From contig NZ_JALLIX010000028.1 of the NCBI RefSeq assembly GCF_023242365.1, positions 1-64,000 of the forward strand: 64,000 nucleotides of DNA. The letters are read 5' to 3'. The notes beneath the pieces were generated by a model. That model searched no databases. It saw only the letters and a program-made list of their open reading frames with translations, and had not been told where the DNA came from. Positions 26,747 to 35,646 of the stretch are shown piece after piece (position 1 is the stretch's first letter; every line of letters begins with the position of its first letter). Source of the DNA: Pseudomonas sp. MWU13-2100 (lineage in GTDB: Bacteria > Pseudomonadota > Gammaproteobacteria > Pseudomonadales > Pseudomonadaceae). The translations under genes were made by a program, and so were the position numbers.

Positions 26747-26762
26747 TACGTCGGATGACGTA
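26747..26762. promoter_or_regulatory. TACGTC-GACGTA inverted repeat upstream of fmdA
   Basis: TACGTCGGATGACGTA is a perfect six-base inverted repeat around GGAT, 71-86 bases upstream of the fmdA start. TGACGTA also occurs three times, in alternating orientation, before urtA (32056-32084). The shared motif suggests one activator for both transcripts; the LuxR-type response regulator at 35621 is the obvious candidate. Confidence 0.55.
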
Positions 26763-26840
26763 GCTCCCTTTTGCAGAAGCCCGGCTTGCCGGTCCCCACA
26801 ATGTTTGTGTCGAGCCGAGAGCCGGCATGCGCCTGAAATC

Positions 26841-26929
26841 TGTGGGAGCGGTGCTTGTCGGATCGCCGCACCGCCGCGAAGCTTTTGGCGGCCTCAAGGG
26901 CCTCTTCGCGAGCAAGCTCTGCTCCCACA
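26841..26929. repeat. REP element between urtE and fmdA
   Basis: The left arm TGTGGGAGCGGTGCTTGTCGG and right arm CGAGCAAGCTCTGCTCCCACA form an imperfect inverted repeat of the same type as at 5428-5501. A further half-copy (GCCGGGCTCCCACAGGACGG) follows at about 26970. The rest of the 26677-26994 gap holds the operator described separately. Confidence 0.85.
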
Positions 26930-26994
26930 GGGACCGGGTTCGGCCTTGACTGAAGGGTATTGCTGCAAGCCGGGCTCCCACAGGACGGCGGTGT

Positions 26995-27684
26995 CTATAC
27001 AGAGAGGTAGCGGCTGATGGTCGCTTCGTCGACCTTGTCGCGGGTTTCCTCGATGACGAAACGACCCTTCTCGATCACCAGGAAGCGGTCGGCGATTTCC
27101 AGGGTGAAGGACAGCACCTGTTCCGAAACCACGATGGTCAAATCCCGCAAATTGCGGATCTCCTTCAGGGTCCGGGCGATGTCCTTGATGATCGACGGCT
27201 GGATGCCCTCGGTGGGCTCGTCCAGCAACAGCACCTTGGGATTGGTCGCCAGCGCCCGGGCAATCGCCAGTTGCTGCTGTTGCCCGCCCGAGAGGTTGCC
27301 GCCCTTGCGCGAGCGCATGTCGTGGAGCACCGGGAACAACGCATAGAGGTCCTCCGGCACCTGGCCCCGGGCCGAAGCCGGCAAGCCGGTCTGGATATTT
27401 TCCAGCACCGTCATGCTGGGAAAGATCATCCGTCCCTGGGGCACATAGGCGATGCCGTGCTCGACCCGCTCGTGGGTCTCAAGGCTGGAGACCTCGCACC
27501 CATCGACACTGACCTGCCCGCCCCACTGCGGGAGAATGCCCATCAGGCTCTTGAACAGCGTGGTCTTGCCCATGCCGTTGCGCCCCATCACGGCGACGAT
27601 TTCCTGCTTGGCCACGGCCAGGTCGAGGTCGTGGAGGATCTGGCTCTGGCCGTAGCCACAGGACAGCTTGTTGACGTTGAACAT
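26995..27684 (-). CDS. urtE: ABC transporter ATP-binding protein, UrtE type
   Basis: A 229-residue ATPase of the branched-chain amino acid/urea transporter class. The Walker A loop is GRNGMGKTTL, the signature is NLSGGQQQQLAIARAL and Walker B is KVLLLDEPTEGIQPSI. The GIAYVPQGRMIFPSMTV Q-loop region is typical of LivF/UrtE. It would work with UrtD on the inner face of the membrane to power uptake through UrtB and UrtC. It is the last gene of urtABCDE. Because formamidase and amidase follow, the cargo may be short-chain amides as well as, or instead of, urea (compare FmdDEF of Methylophilus). Confidence 0.9.
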   Translation of the reverse strand: MFNVNKLSCGYGQSQILHDLDLAVAKQEIVAVMGRNGMGKTTLFKSLMGILPQWGGQVSVDGCEVSSLETHERVEHGIAYVPQGRMIFPSMTVLENIQTGLPASARGQVPEDLYALFPVLHDMRSRKGGNLSGGQQQQLAIARALATNPKVLLLDEPTEGIQPSIIKDIARTLKEIRNLRDLTIVVSEQVLSFTLEIADRFLVIEKGRFVIEETRDKVDEATISRYLSV

Positions 27685-27694
27685 GCCTGCTTCC

Positions 27695-28453
27695 TCAGTG
27701 GCCCAGATAGACTTCGATGACTTTCGGATTGTTCTGCACCGACTCCATGCTGCCCTCGGCCAGCACCTTGCCCTGGTGCAGCACCGTGACCTTGTGGGCG
27801 ATGCTCTTGACGAACTCCATGTCGTGCTCGATCACCAGCACCGAACGGCCCTGGCTGATGCGCTTGAGCAACTCGGCGGTCTGCACCCGCTCGTTGACGC
27901 TCATCCCGGCGACCGGTTCGTCGAGCATCAGCAGGTCGGGGTTCTGCATCAGCAGCATGCCGATCTCCAGCCACTGCTTCTGGCCGTGGGAAAGCAGGTC
28001 GGCCTGTTGCTCCAGCAAGTCGCCGAGAAAGATCTCCCGGGCCACCTCCTCCACCCGGGCAATCACCGCCGCGCTGCGCTTGAAGAACAAGGCGCTGAAC
28101 ACCTTGCGCCCGGCCGGGTAGGACATCTCCAGGTTCTCGAACACCGTGAGGTTTTCGTAGATCGACGGGTTCTGGAATTTGCGCCCGACCCCGGCGCGGA
28201 CGATGTTGTACTCGTGCATCTTGGTCAGCTCTTTCCCGTCGAACTGGATGCTGCCGCTGGTGGCGCGGGTCTTGCCGCAAATCAGGTCGAGCACCGTGGT
28301 CTTGCCGGCGCCGTTGGGACCGATCACCACCCGCACTTCATTGCGGTCGATGTAAAGATTGAGGTTGTCCACCGCCTTGAAACCATCGAAGGACACCGTC
28401 AGCCCCTCGATGGCCAGCACCGGTTTGTTCATCTGAAAACCGATGGCGGTCAT
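27695..28453 (-). CDS. urtD: ABC transporter ATP-binding protein, UrtD type
   Basis: A 252-residue ATPase related to LivG/UrtD. Walker A is GPNGAGKTTVLDLICGKTRA, with the family's helical insertion after it, the signature region is LLSHGQKQWLEIGMLL (a variant of LSGGQ normal for UrtD) and Walker B is DLLMLDEPVAGMS. It ends ten bases before urtE and overlaps urtC by four bases, showing a tight operon. The variant signature is a useful mark separating UrtD from LivG. Confidence 0.9.
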   Translation of the reverse strand: MTAIGFQMNKPVLAIEGLTVSFDGFKAVDNLNLYIDRNEVRVVIGPNGAGKTTVLDLICGKTRATSGSIQFDGKELTKMHEYNIVRAGVGRKFQNPSIYENLTVFENLEMSYPAGRKVFSALFFKRSAAVIARVEEVAREIFLGDLLEQQADLLSHGQKQWLEIGMLLMQNPDLLMLDEPVAGMSVNERVQTAELLKRISQGRSVLVIEHDMEFVKSIAHKVTVLHQGKVLAEGSMESVQNNPKVIEVYLGH

Positions 28454-29637
28454 GGCTGTGTCTCCAGGGAAGGACGTTCAGGGGCCGGGGCTTTCGGCTC
28501 GGTACGCGTGGCCTGCGGCAGGGTTGCGGCCACTGGTTGTGAGCGAGGAGAACGCCGCAACAATCGAGCAAGAGCCTGACGACCGTGACTGTCCCAGAGC
28601 CCGGCCAACCCATTGGGGAAGTACATGACCACGGCGATGAACAAGCCGCCCATCAGGTACAGCCACAGCTCGGGAAAGGACTCGGAGAAATAGGTCTTGC
28701 CGTAGTTCACCAGCAAGGCGCCATACACCGCGCCGAGCAACGACATGCGCCCGCCGACCGCGGTAAAGATCACCATCTCGATGGACGGCACGATGCCGAC
28801 GAACGACGGTGACATGAAGCCCACCTGCAAGGCGAACATCGCGCCGCCAATCGCCGAGAAACCGGCGGCAATGCAGAACACGAAGATCTTGAAGGTCGCC
28901 ACGTCATAACCGGAGAAGCGCACCCGCTCCTCCTTGTCGCGCATCGCCATCAGCAAGCGGCCCAGCTTGGAGGCGAGGACAAAACGACCGATGAAAATGC
29001 AGCCGAACAGCAATCCCGCATTGATGAAGTACAGCAGCAGCTTGGCACTGTCGCTGCGCAGGTCCCAACCGAGCAGGGTCTTGAGATCGGTGATGCCATT
29101 GACCCCGCCGCTCAAGCCCTGCTGGCCGACAATCAGCACCGTGAGAATCAGCGCGATGGCCTGGGTGACGATGGAGAAATACACATCCCCGACCCGCCGC
29201 TTGAACAGCGCCATGCCGATGATAAAAGCCAGCAGCACCGGCACCAGGATCACCGCCAGCAACGTGAAGCTGAAACTGTGGAACGGCACCCAGAGCCAGG
29301 GCAGTTCGGTGATCTGGTTCCAGTCCATGAAGTCCGGAATGCCCGGCGTGGTCTGGATCCTGGTGCTGAGCGGATCAGAGGCTTCCAGCTTGAGAAACAT
29401 CGCCATGCAGTAGCCGCCGACACCGAAGAACACTCCCTGCCCGAGGCTGAGAATGCCGCCATAGCCCCAGCACAACACCAGGCCGACGGCGACAAACGCG
29501 TAGGTCAGGTACTTGCCGACCATGTTCAGGCGGAAGGCATCCAGGGTCAGTGGGAACACCACGAAAATCAGCAGCGCCAACAGCGCCACGCCGAGCAGGT
29601 TCGGCTTGCCCGCCAGCATCTTGTCTAGAACGTTCAT
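28450..29637 (-). CDS. urtC: ABC transporter permease, UrtC type
   Basis: A 395-residue inner-membrane permease of the LivM/UrtC group with about ten hydrophobic segments, for example VALLALLIFVVFPLTLDAF and the YLTYAFVAVGLVLCWGYGGI / LSLGQGVFFGVGGYCMAMFL signature typical of the family. The C-terminal 30-40 residues are hydrophilic, proline-rich and beyond the usual end of UrtC. It would form the channel with UrtB. It starts 10 bases after urtB and overlaps urtD. Confidence 0.9.
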   Translation of the reverse strand: MNVLDKMLAGKPNLLGVALLALLIFVVFPLTLDAFRLNMVGKYLTYAFVAVGLVLCWGYGGILSLGQGVFFGVGGYCMAMFLKLEASDPLSTRIQTTPGIPDFMDWNQITELPWLWVPFHSFSFTLLAVILVPVLLAFIIGMALFKRRVGDVYFSIVTQAIALILTVLIVGQQGLSGGVNGITDLKTLLGWDLRSDSAKLLLYFINAGLLFGCIFIGRFVLASKLGRLLMAMRDKEERVRFSGYDVATFKIFVFCIAAGFSAIGGAMFALQVGFMSPSFVGIVPSIEMVIFTAVGGRMSLLGAVYGALLVNYGKTYFSESFPELWLYLMGGLFIAVVMYFPNGLAGLWDSHGRQALARLLRRSPRSQPVAATLPQATRTEPKAPAPERPSLETQP

Positions 29638-29647
29638 CGGCTCGCCT

Positions 29648-30565
29648 CTACTTGCGCACTTTGATGGAGAACAGCCCTTGGGGGCGCAGCATCAGGATCA
29701 GGATGACCCCGGACAGGGTCAGCACCTTGGCCATCGAGCCGCTGAGGAAAAACTCCGAGATCGATTGGGTCTGGGCAATCACGAAGGCCGACGCGATGGT
29801 GCCGAACAGGCTTTGCGCACCGCCGAAGACCACCACCAGGAAGGTGTCGACGATGTACTGCGAGCCGGCGGTGGGCCCGGTGGAACCGATGGTGGTGAAG
29901 GCCGCGCCGGCCACTCCCGCCACACCGCAACCCAGGGCGAAGGTCATGCGGTCGACCTTGCGCGTATTGATGCCCACGGCCCGGCTCATCAACCGGTTCT
30001 GCACCGTGGCACGCACATGCAGGCCCCAGCGCGAACGGTAGAGCAGGACAAAAATCCCCGCCGTCAGCAGCAGGGTCAGGGCCATCATGAACAGGCCATT
30101 ACGCGGGATCTCGATGGCATCGGTGAGGTTGAACGAACCCATCAGCCACTCCGGTGGCGTGGCGCTGACTTCACGGGCGCCGAACACCGAACGGAAGGTC
30201 TGCTGCATGACCAGGGACAAACCCCAGGTCGCCAGCAGCGTGTCCAGCGGGCGCTTGTAGAGGCGGCTGATCATCGCCCACTCCACCAGCCAGCCGATGG
30301 CGCCGGCGACCAGGAACGACAGGGCGATGGCGAAGAAAAAATAGTAGGGCTGGAACGCCGGAGCGAAATGGCTGGTCAGGCTCGAACAGACATAGGTGGT
30401 GTAGGCACCGATGGTAAGGAACTCGCCGTGGGCCATATTGATGACCCCCATTTGCCCGAAGATGATCGCCAGCCCCAGTGCCATCAACAGCAGCACACAG
30501 AACACGGACAAGCCGTTGAACCCCTGCATGGCCGCGATGGCACCAAATTCCGATAGCCATTCCAT
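29648..30565 (-). CDS. urtB: ABC transporter permease, UrtB type
   Basis: A 305-residue LivH/UrtB-type permease with eight or more membrane segments. The family hallmark GQMGVINMAHGEFLTIGAYT is near residue 40, and the conserved GVAGVAGAAFTTIGSTGPTA loop lies in the second half. The start at 30565 was preferred because AGGAG stands nine bases upstream and the product begins at the first helix region (MEWLSEFGAIAAMQ); the longer frame to 30643 runs through a REP element. A REP repeat separates it from urtA, which may lower permease expression relative to the binding protein. Confidence 0.9.
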   Translation of the reverse strand: MEWLSEFGAIAAMQGFNGLSVFCVLLLMALGLAIIFGQMGVINMAHGEFLTIGAYTTYVCSSLTSHFAPAFQPYYFFFAIALSFLVAGAIGWLVEWAMISRLYKRPLDTLLATWGLSLVMQQTFRSVFGAREVSATPPEWLMGSFNLTDAIEIPRNGLFMMALTLLLTAGIFVLLYRSRWGLHVRATVQNRLMSRAVGINTRKVDRMTFALGCGVAGVAGAAFTTIGSTGPTAGSQYIVDTFLVVVFGGAQSLFGTIASAFVIAQTQSISEFFLSGSMAKVLTLSGVILILMLRPQGLFSIKVRK

Positions 30566-30606
30566 GATGATGGTCTCCTGTTGGGAGGTAGAAATAAAAA
30601 ACCGCA

Positions 30607-30693
30607 TTGCCGGCAAGCCAGCCCCTACAGATAGGTGCTCCACAACAAAGGTTTCGTCGTACCCGGCCTCTGTAGGAGCCGGCTTGCTGGCGA
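30607..30693. repeat. REP element between urtA and urtB
   Basis: Left arm CCGGCAAGCCAGCCCCTACAG and right arm CTGTAGGAGCCGGCTTGCTGG form an imperfect inverted repeat. Its place just after urtA fits the common role of such hairpins in protecting the upstream message, giving more binding protein than permease. Confidence 0.8.
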
Positions 30694-30706
30694 TAGCGGT
30701 CGAGCG

Positions 30707-31951
30707 TTATTGGTAACCTTTAGGGAACGGATTCGGTTCGATCAGACCGGACTCGTAGACCACCTTGAACTGACCATTTGGCTGCACTTCACCGATGCGG
30801 GTCTTGCTCCACAGGTGATGGTTTTCGTGCACTTTCACGTAGCCTTCAGGCGCGGTTTTCAACTCGATGCCTGGCGAGGCCGCGACCACCTTGTCGACAT
30901 CGAAGCTACCCGCCTTCTCCACCGCCGCCTTCCACAACCACGGGCCGAGGTAAGCCGCCTGGGTCACGTCGCCGATCACCGCGTCCTTGCCGTACTTGGC
31001 CTTGAAGGCTTCGACGAAGGCTTTGTTGTTCGGGTTGTCCAGGCTCTGGAAGTACTTCATCGAGGCATAGAAACCGGCCATGTTCTCGCCGCCGATACCC
31101 AGCAGTTCGTCTTCGGTCACCGACAAGGTGAGCAAGGTCTGCTTGGAGGAATTGACGCCCGCCGCATTCAGTTGCTTGTAGAACGCCACGTTGGAACCAC
31201 CGACCACGGCGGCAAACACCACATCAGGTTTCTTCAGCTTGACCTTGTTGATCAGCGAGCCGAACTGGGTGTTGCCCAGCGGGTAGTAGTCCTCCCCGAC
31301 CACGGTGCCGTGCAGCACGTTTTCAATATGCTTGCGGGCGATCTTCATCGAGGTGCGTGGCCAGATGTAATCCGAACCCACCAGGTAGAAAGTCTTGGCG
31401 CCCTTGGTCTTGGCGATCCAGTCAAGGCTGGCGAGGATTTGCTGGGTGGCTTCCTGGCCGGTGTAGATCACGTTCTTCGACTGCTCCAGCCCTTCATAGA
31501 AAGTCGGGTAGTAGAGCAGGCCGTTTTCCTTCTCGAAGATCGGCAGCACGGCCTTGCGCGAGGCCGAGGTCCAGCAGCCGAACACCGTTGCCACCTTGTC
31601 GTTGACCAGCAGCTTCTTGGCCTTCTCGGCGAAGGTCGGCCAGTCGGAGGCGCCGTCTTCCTGGATCACCTTGATCTGCCGACCGAGGATGCCGCCCGAA
31701 GCGTTGATCTGTTCGATGGCCAGACGTTCGGCCTGGATCGAACCGGTTTCGGAAATCGCCATGGTGCCGGTGGCCGAGTGCAACTGGCCGACGGTGACTT
31801 CGGTCGGGGTCACGGCCAGGCCGGTGCTATTGGCCTCGTCCGCCATGACCCCCTGGCTGAACACACTGGCGGCCAGTAACGACAGGGCCGCCGCTCCCAG
31901 CGCCAGACGGCGCGGCAACAGACCTTGGGTGCGGATCAATCGTGGTTCCAT
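30707..31951 (-). CDS. urtA: Amide/urea ABC transporter substrate-binding protein, UrtA type
   Basis: A 414-residue periplasmic binding protein of the UrtA/FmdD group. The N-terminus has a twin-arginine-like or Sec export signal (RRLALGAAALSLLAASVFSQ). The mature part shows VGQLHSATGTMAISETGSI, WTSASRKAVLPIFEKENGLL and YPTFYEGLEQSKNVIYTGQ, all characteristic of UrtA and its amide-binding relatives. It is the first gene of urtABCDE. The shared operon with formamidase and amidase makes short amides such as formamide or acetamide likely ligands; urea is the alternative. Confidence 0.92.
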   Translation of the reverse strand: MEPRLIRTQGLLPRRLALGAAALSLLAASVFSQGVMADEANSTGLAVTPTEVTVGQLHSATGTMAISETGSIQAERLAIEQINASGGILGRQIKVIQEDGASDWPTFAEKAKKLLVNDKVATVFGCWTSASRKAVLPIFEKENGLLYYPTFYEGLEQSKNVIYTGQEATQQILASLDWIAKTKGAKTFYLVGSDYIWPRTSMKIARKHIENVLHGTVVGEDYYPLGNTQFGSLINKVKLKKPDVVFAAVVGGSNVAFYKQLNAAGVNSSKQTLLTLSVTEDELLGIGGENMAGFYASMKYFQSLDNPNNKAFVEAFKAKYGKDAVIGDVTQAAYLGPWLWKAAVEKAGSFDVDKVVAASPGIELKTAPEGYVKVHENHHLWSKTRIGEVQPNGQFKVVYESGLIEPNPFPKGYQ

Positions 31952-32055
31952 GCTGCTACTCCTCTGCGGTGGCGCTGCGGGTTCGCCTCGGGGGCGGCCA
32001 GCAACGGTGATGGCATCAGCATGGCGGCGAGGAGCAGTGGCCGGTATACGCAGCC

Positions 32056-32084
32056 TGACGTAAAGGCATACGTCATTTGACGTA
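32056..32084. promoter_or_regulatory. Three TGACGTA sites in the urtA / sensor-kinase divergent promoter
   Basis: TGACGTA at 32056-32062, its complement TACGTCA at 32069-32075 and TGACGTA again at 32078-32084 lie 105-133 bases upstream of urtA and about 185 upstream of the divergent kinase gene. The centres are 13 and 9 bases apart. The same motif as an inverted repeat precedes fmdA. This is a good candidate for the binding region of the LuxR-type regulator encoded at 35621. The rest of the 31952-32268 gap shows no gene. Confidence 0.55.
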
Positions 32085-32268
32085 GGGAAATTCGCACCAA
32101 GCTGGCGCAGGCTAGCGCCTCAGGCCCGAGCCACCCGACCGCCTTACGCGCAGGCACGCGCACGGGTAACCGCTGGTGCGGCCCGGCAGCCTGGGGCATG
32201 AAAATTGCTCAATTTTTCACCACTACAACGCCAGGCACGGAGCGCCTTGACCGCAGGAGTCCTTCACC

Positions 32269-35200
32269 GTGCTACCACCCGGCACCCAGCGCATCGCCAA
32301 GATCCGTCGCGACTACAACAGCTGGGTCGCCGACGAGACCATGGAGGACTACGCCCTGCGCTATACGCCGAAGTCCTTTCGCAAGTGGTCGGAGTTGCGT
32401 ATCGCCAACACCGCTTTAGGCGCGGTGTCGTTCCTCGCCCTGGAGGCAATCGGCGGGGTGCTGGCCCTGAGTTATGGGTTCACCAACACCTTCTGGGCGA
32501 TTCTCGCGGTGAGCCTGGTGATCTTCTTCACCGGCCTGCCCATCAGCTACTACGCCGCCCGCTACGGCGTCGACATGGACCTGCTGACCCGCGGCGCCGG
32601 CTTCGGCTATATCGGCTCGACCATCACCTCGCTGATCTACGCCAGCTTCACCTTCCTGTTCTTCGCCCTGGAAGCGGCGATCATGGCCCTGGCCCTGGAG
32701 CTGTATTTCCATATCCCGCTGGCCTTCGCCTATGTGATCTGCTCCGTACTGGTGATCCCGCTGGTGGCCTATGGGGTGACGCTGATCAGTCGCCTGCAGC
32801 TCTGGACCCAACCGTTGTGGCTGGTGTTGCTGGTACTGCCCTATCTGTTCGTGCTGGTGAAAAATCCCCAGGCTTTCAGCGACTGGACCAGCTTCCTCGG
32901 CCGCAGTACCAGCGGCGGCGACTTCAACCTGCTGGAATTTTGTGCGGCCTGCACCGTGGCCCTGTCGCTGGTGACGCAGATCGGCGAACAGGTCGACTAC
33001 CTGCGCTTCCTGCCGGAGAAAACCGCGGCCAACCGCAAACGCTGGTGGGCCGCGCTGCTCTGCGCCGGCCCCGGCTGGATCATCCCCGGCGCCCTGAAGA
33101 TGGCCGGCGGCGCCTTCCTGGCCTTTCTCGCCCTGCAACACGAAATCCCCATGGAGCGTGCCGCCGAGCCGACGCAGATGTACCTGGTGGCCTTCAGTTA
33201 TGTGTTCTCCTCGCCGGAATGGGCCCTGGGCGCCATGGTCCTGTTCGTGTTCGTCTCGCAGATGAAGATCAACCTGACCAATGCCTACGCCGGCTCGCTG
33301 GCCTGGTCGAACTTCTTCGCCCGGGTCACCCACAGCCATCCCGGCCGCGTGGTCTGGCTGGTGTTCAATGTGGCGATTGCGCTGATGCTGATGGAGCTGG
33401 GGGTGTTCGATGTCATCGACCAGGTGCTCGGCCTCTACGCCAATATCGCCACCGCCTGGATCGGCTGCGTGGTCGCTGACCTGGTGATCAACAAGCCGCT
33501 GGGGCTGTCGCCGAAACACATCGAGTTCAAGCGCGCGCACCTCTACGACATCAACCCGGTGGGTGTCGGCTCGATGCTGATTGCCTCGCTGCTGTCGATC
33601 CTCGCCCACTTCGGCCTGTTCGGCGCCCTGGCCCAGGCCGCGCCGCCCTTTGTCGCTCTCGGTACCGCGCTGATCATGGTCCCGCTGCTGGCCTGGGCTA
33701 CCGGCAGCCGCTACTACATCGCCCGCAGCAGCGACCCGTTGCTGCTGCGCCCGGTAGAGCCGAGCACACAGATCACCTGCGGCCTGTGCAGCAACCCGTT
33801 CGAAAGCGCGGACATGGCATTCTGTCCGGCCTACAGCACGCCCATCTGCTCGCTGTGCTGTTCGCTGGATGCGCGTTGCGGCGACCGTTGCAAACCCCAG
33901 GGGCGCCTGTCCGCGCAGTTCGAATCGCTGTTGCGCTGGCTGCTGCCCAGCACCCTGGTCCCGCGCCTGCACACCCGGCTGATGCATTACCTCGGTCTGC
34001 TGCTGGTGCTGATCCTGATGCTCAGCGGCGCCCTGGCGCTGATCTACGGCCAGGCGTCCCAGGGTTTGCCCCATTCGGCGACCTTGTACCAGGCGTTTTT
34101 CAAGGCCTTCCTGACCCTCTCGATGTTGGCGGCGATCCTCGCCTGGTGGATCGTCCTGACCCGCGAAAGTCGCCATGTGGCCCAGGAAGAGTCGACCCGC
34201 CAGACCCAGTTGCTGATGCAGGAAATCGCCGCCCACCGTCTGACCGACCAGGCGTTGCAGGATGCCAAGGAAGCCTCCGAGGCGGCCAACGCGGCGAAGA
34301 GTCGCTATATCACCGGGCTGTCCCACGAACTGCGCACGCCGCTCAACAGCATTCTCGGTTTTACCCAGAACCTGCAGCGCGACGCGGCCATGCCGGAGCA
34401 GCACCAGGATGCCCTGGCGACCATCCTGCGCAGTGGCTCGCACTTGCTGTCGCTGATCGACGGCCTGCTCGACGTGGCCAAGATCGAGGCCGGCAAACTG
34501 CGCCTGGAACTGACGGAGATTCCGTTCCCGGAACTGATCCACGACCTGGAACTGATGTTCACTCCGCAGGCCCAGGAGAAAGGTCTGCGCTTTCGCCTGG
34601 AACTGATCGGCAAGATGCCGGCGGTGGTGCGCGGCGATGAGAAACGTGTGAGGCAGATCCTGATCAATCTGCTGGGCAATGCGGTGAATTTCACCGACAG
34701 CGGCGAGGTTTGCCTGCGGGTCAGTTACATGCGCGAAACCGCGAACTTCGAGATCATCGACACCGGTATCGGCATCGACCCCGAACATATCGAGCGGATC
34801 TTCCAGCCGTTCGAACGTGGCGACCTGATGCGCCAGGACAAGGGCGTCGGCCTCGGTCTGACCATCACCCGCATGCTTACTTCGTTGATGGGCGGCGAGT
34901 TGCAGGTCAAGAGTCAGCAGGACAAGGGCACCTGCTTCCAGGTGCGGCTGTTTCTGTCCCAGGTGCGCGCGCCCCAGGCCGTGGTCCATGTCGAGCACGA
35001 CATCATCGGCTACCAGGGGCCCCGGCGCCGGGTGCTGGTGGTGGACGATCATGTCGACCATCGCAAGGTGCTCAATGGCATGCTCACGCCGCTGGGCTTC
35101 GAGGTGGTGCAGGCCAGCAATGGGCAGGAAGCGATTCGTCAGGTGGCGTTGCTGGGGCCGGACCTGATTCTGATGGACCTGTCGATGCCGACCATGGATG

Positions 35201-35646
35201 GCTGGGAAACCAGCCGCCTGATCCGCCGCAATGCGCTGTCCACGGTGCCGATCATCGTGATCTCGGCCAATGCCTTCAGCGACGAACGCAACCTGGCGAG
35301 TGCCTGCAATGACTACCTGGCCAAGCCGGTGCGTACCCCGGAGTTGCTGGAGCGGATTCAGAAGCAACTTGATCTGCATTGGGTACGGCGTGAAAAGCCG
35401 GCACCTGCGGCACTCCCCGCCCCCAGGGTCTTACCCTCACACCCTGACCTAGTCGCTCTCGGCGAACTCAGCGCCATCGGCTATGTCCGTGGCTTGCAGG
35501 AAAAGCTCGACAGCATCCAGGCCGAGACACCCGACACGGCGGCGTTTATCGGGTCGATCCGCAAACTGCTGAAGAACTTTCGCCTGGACGAAATCAACCG
35601 CACCCTCAAGGAGGCAGAAGATGAATGCACTGACCACAGTCGCTGA
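32269..35646 (+). CDS. Hybrid sensor kinase fused to an NCS1-like permease
   Basis: A 1,125-residue fusion. Residues about 35-475 form a roughly 12-helix transporter resembling NCS1 (cytosine/purine/allantoin) permeases, starting DYALRYTPKSFRKWSELRIA. A cysteine-rich knot (CGLCSNPF, PICSLCCSLDARCGDRC) at about 502-545 precedes two more helices. A kinase module follows, with SHELRTPLNSILGFTQ (His near 686) and ATPase motifs LLGNAVNFT, DTGIGID and GVGLGLTI. A C-terminal receiver has its phospho-Asp near 970 (LILMDLSMPTMDG). It is divergent from urtA and overlaps the response-regulator gene by 26 bases, so it probably senses amides, urea or a related compound. The start is a GTG with AGGAG about 10 bases upstream. 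The architecture resembles CbrA, in which a different transporter family is fused to a kinase. Confidence 0.88.
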   Translation: MLPPGTQRIAKIRRDYNSWVADETMEDYALRYTPKSFRKWSELRIANTALGAVSFLALEAIGGVLALSYGFTNTFWAILAVSLVIFFTGLPISYYAARYGVDMDLLTRGAGFGYIGSTITSLIYASFTFLFFALEAAIMALALELYFHIPLAFAYVICSVLVIPLVAYGVTLISRLQLWTQPLWLVLLVLPYLFVLVKNPQAFSDWTSFLGRSTSGGDFNLLEFCAACTVALSLVTQIGEQVDYLRFLPEKTAANRKRWWAALLCAGPGWIIPGALKMAGGAFLAFLALQHEIPMERAAEPTQMYLVAFSYVFSSPEWALGAMVLFVFVSQMKINLTNAYAGSLAWSNFFARVTHSHPGRVVWLVFNVAIALMLMELGVFDVIDQVLGLYANIATAWIGCVVADLVINKPLGLSPKHIEFKRAHLYDINPVGVGSMLIASLLSILAHFGLFGALAQAAPPFVALGTALIMVPLLAWATGSRYYIARSSDPLLLRPVEPSTQITCGLCSNPFESADMAFCPAYSTPICSLCCSLDARCGDRCKPQGRLSAQFESLLRWLLPSTLVPRLHTRLMHYLGLLLVLILMLSGALALIYGQASQGLPHSATLYQAFFKAFLTLSMLAAILAWWIVLTRESRHVAQEESTRQTQLLMQEIAAHRLTDQALQDAKEASEAANAAKSRYITGLSHELRTPLNSILGFTQNLQRDAAMPEQHQDALATILRSGSHLLSLIDGLLDVAKIEAGKLRLELTEIPFPELIHDLELMFTPQAQEKGLRFRLELIGKMPAVVRGDEKRVRQILINLLGNAVNFTDSGEVCLRVSYMRETANFEIIDTGIGIDPEHIERIFQPFERGDLMRQDKGVGLGLTITRMLTSLMGGELQVKSQQDKGTCFQVRLFLSQVRAPQAVVHVEHDIIGYQGPRRRVLVVDDHVDHRKVLNGMLTPLGFEVVQASNGQEAIRQVALLGPDLILMDLSMPTMDGWETSRLIRRNALSTVPIIVISANAFSDERNLASACNDYLAKPVRTPELLERIQKQLDLHWVRREKPAPAALPAPRVLPSHPDLVALGELSAIGYVRGLQEKLDSIQAETPDTAAFIGSIRKLLKNFRLDEINRTLKEAEDECTDHSR

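Noticed and set aside
30635..31879. 414-codon + strand frame opposite urtA
   Set aside because: Antisense shadow of urtA; no start signal or family match.
32416..35379. 987-codon open frame on the - strand opposite the permease-kinase gene
   Set aside because: It is the antisense of a GC-rich, well-supported gene, is rich in Gln/His/Gly/Arg in the pattern of a shadow frame and has no family similarity.
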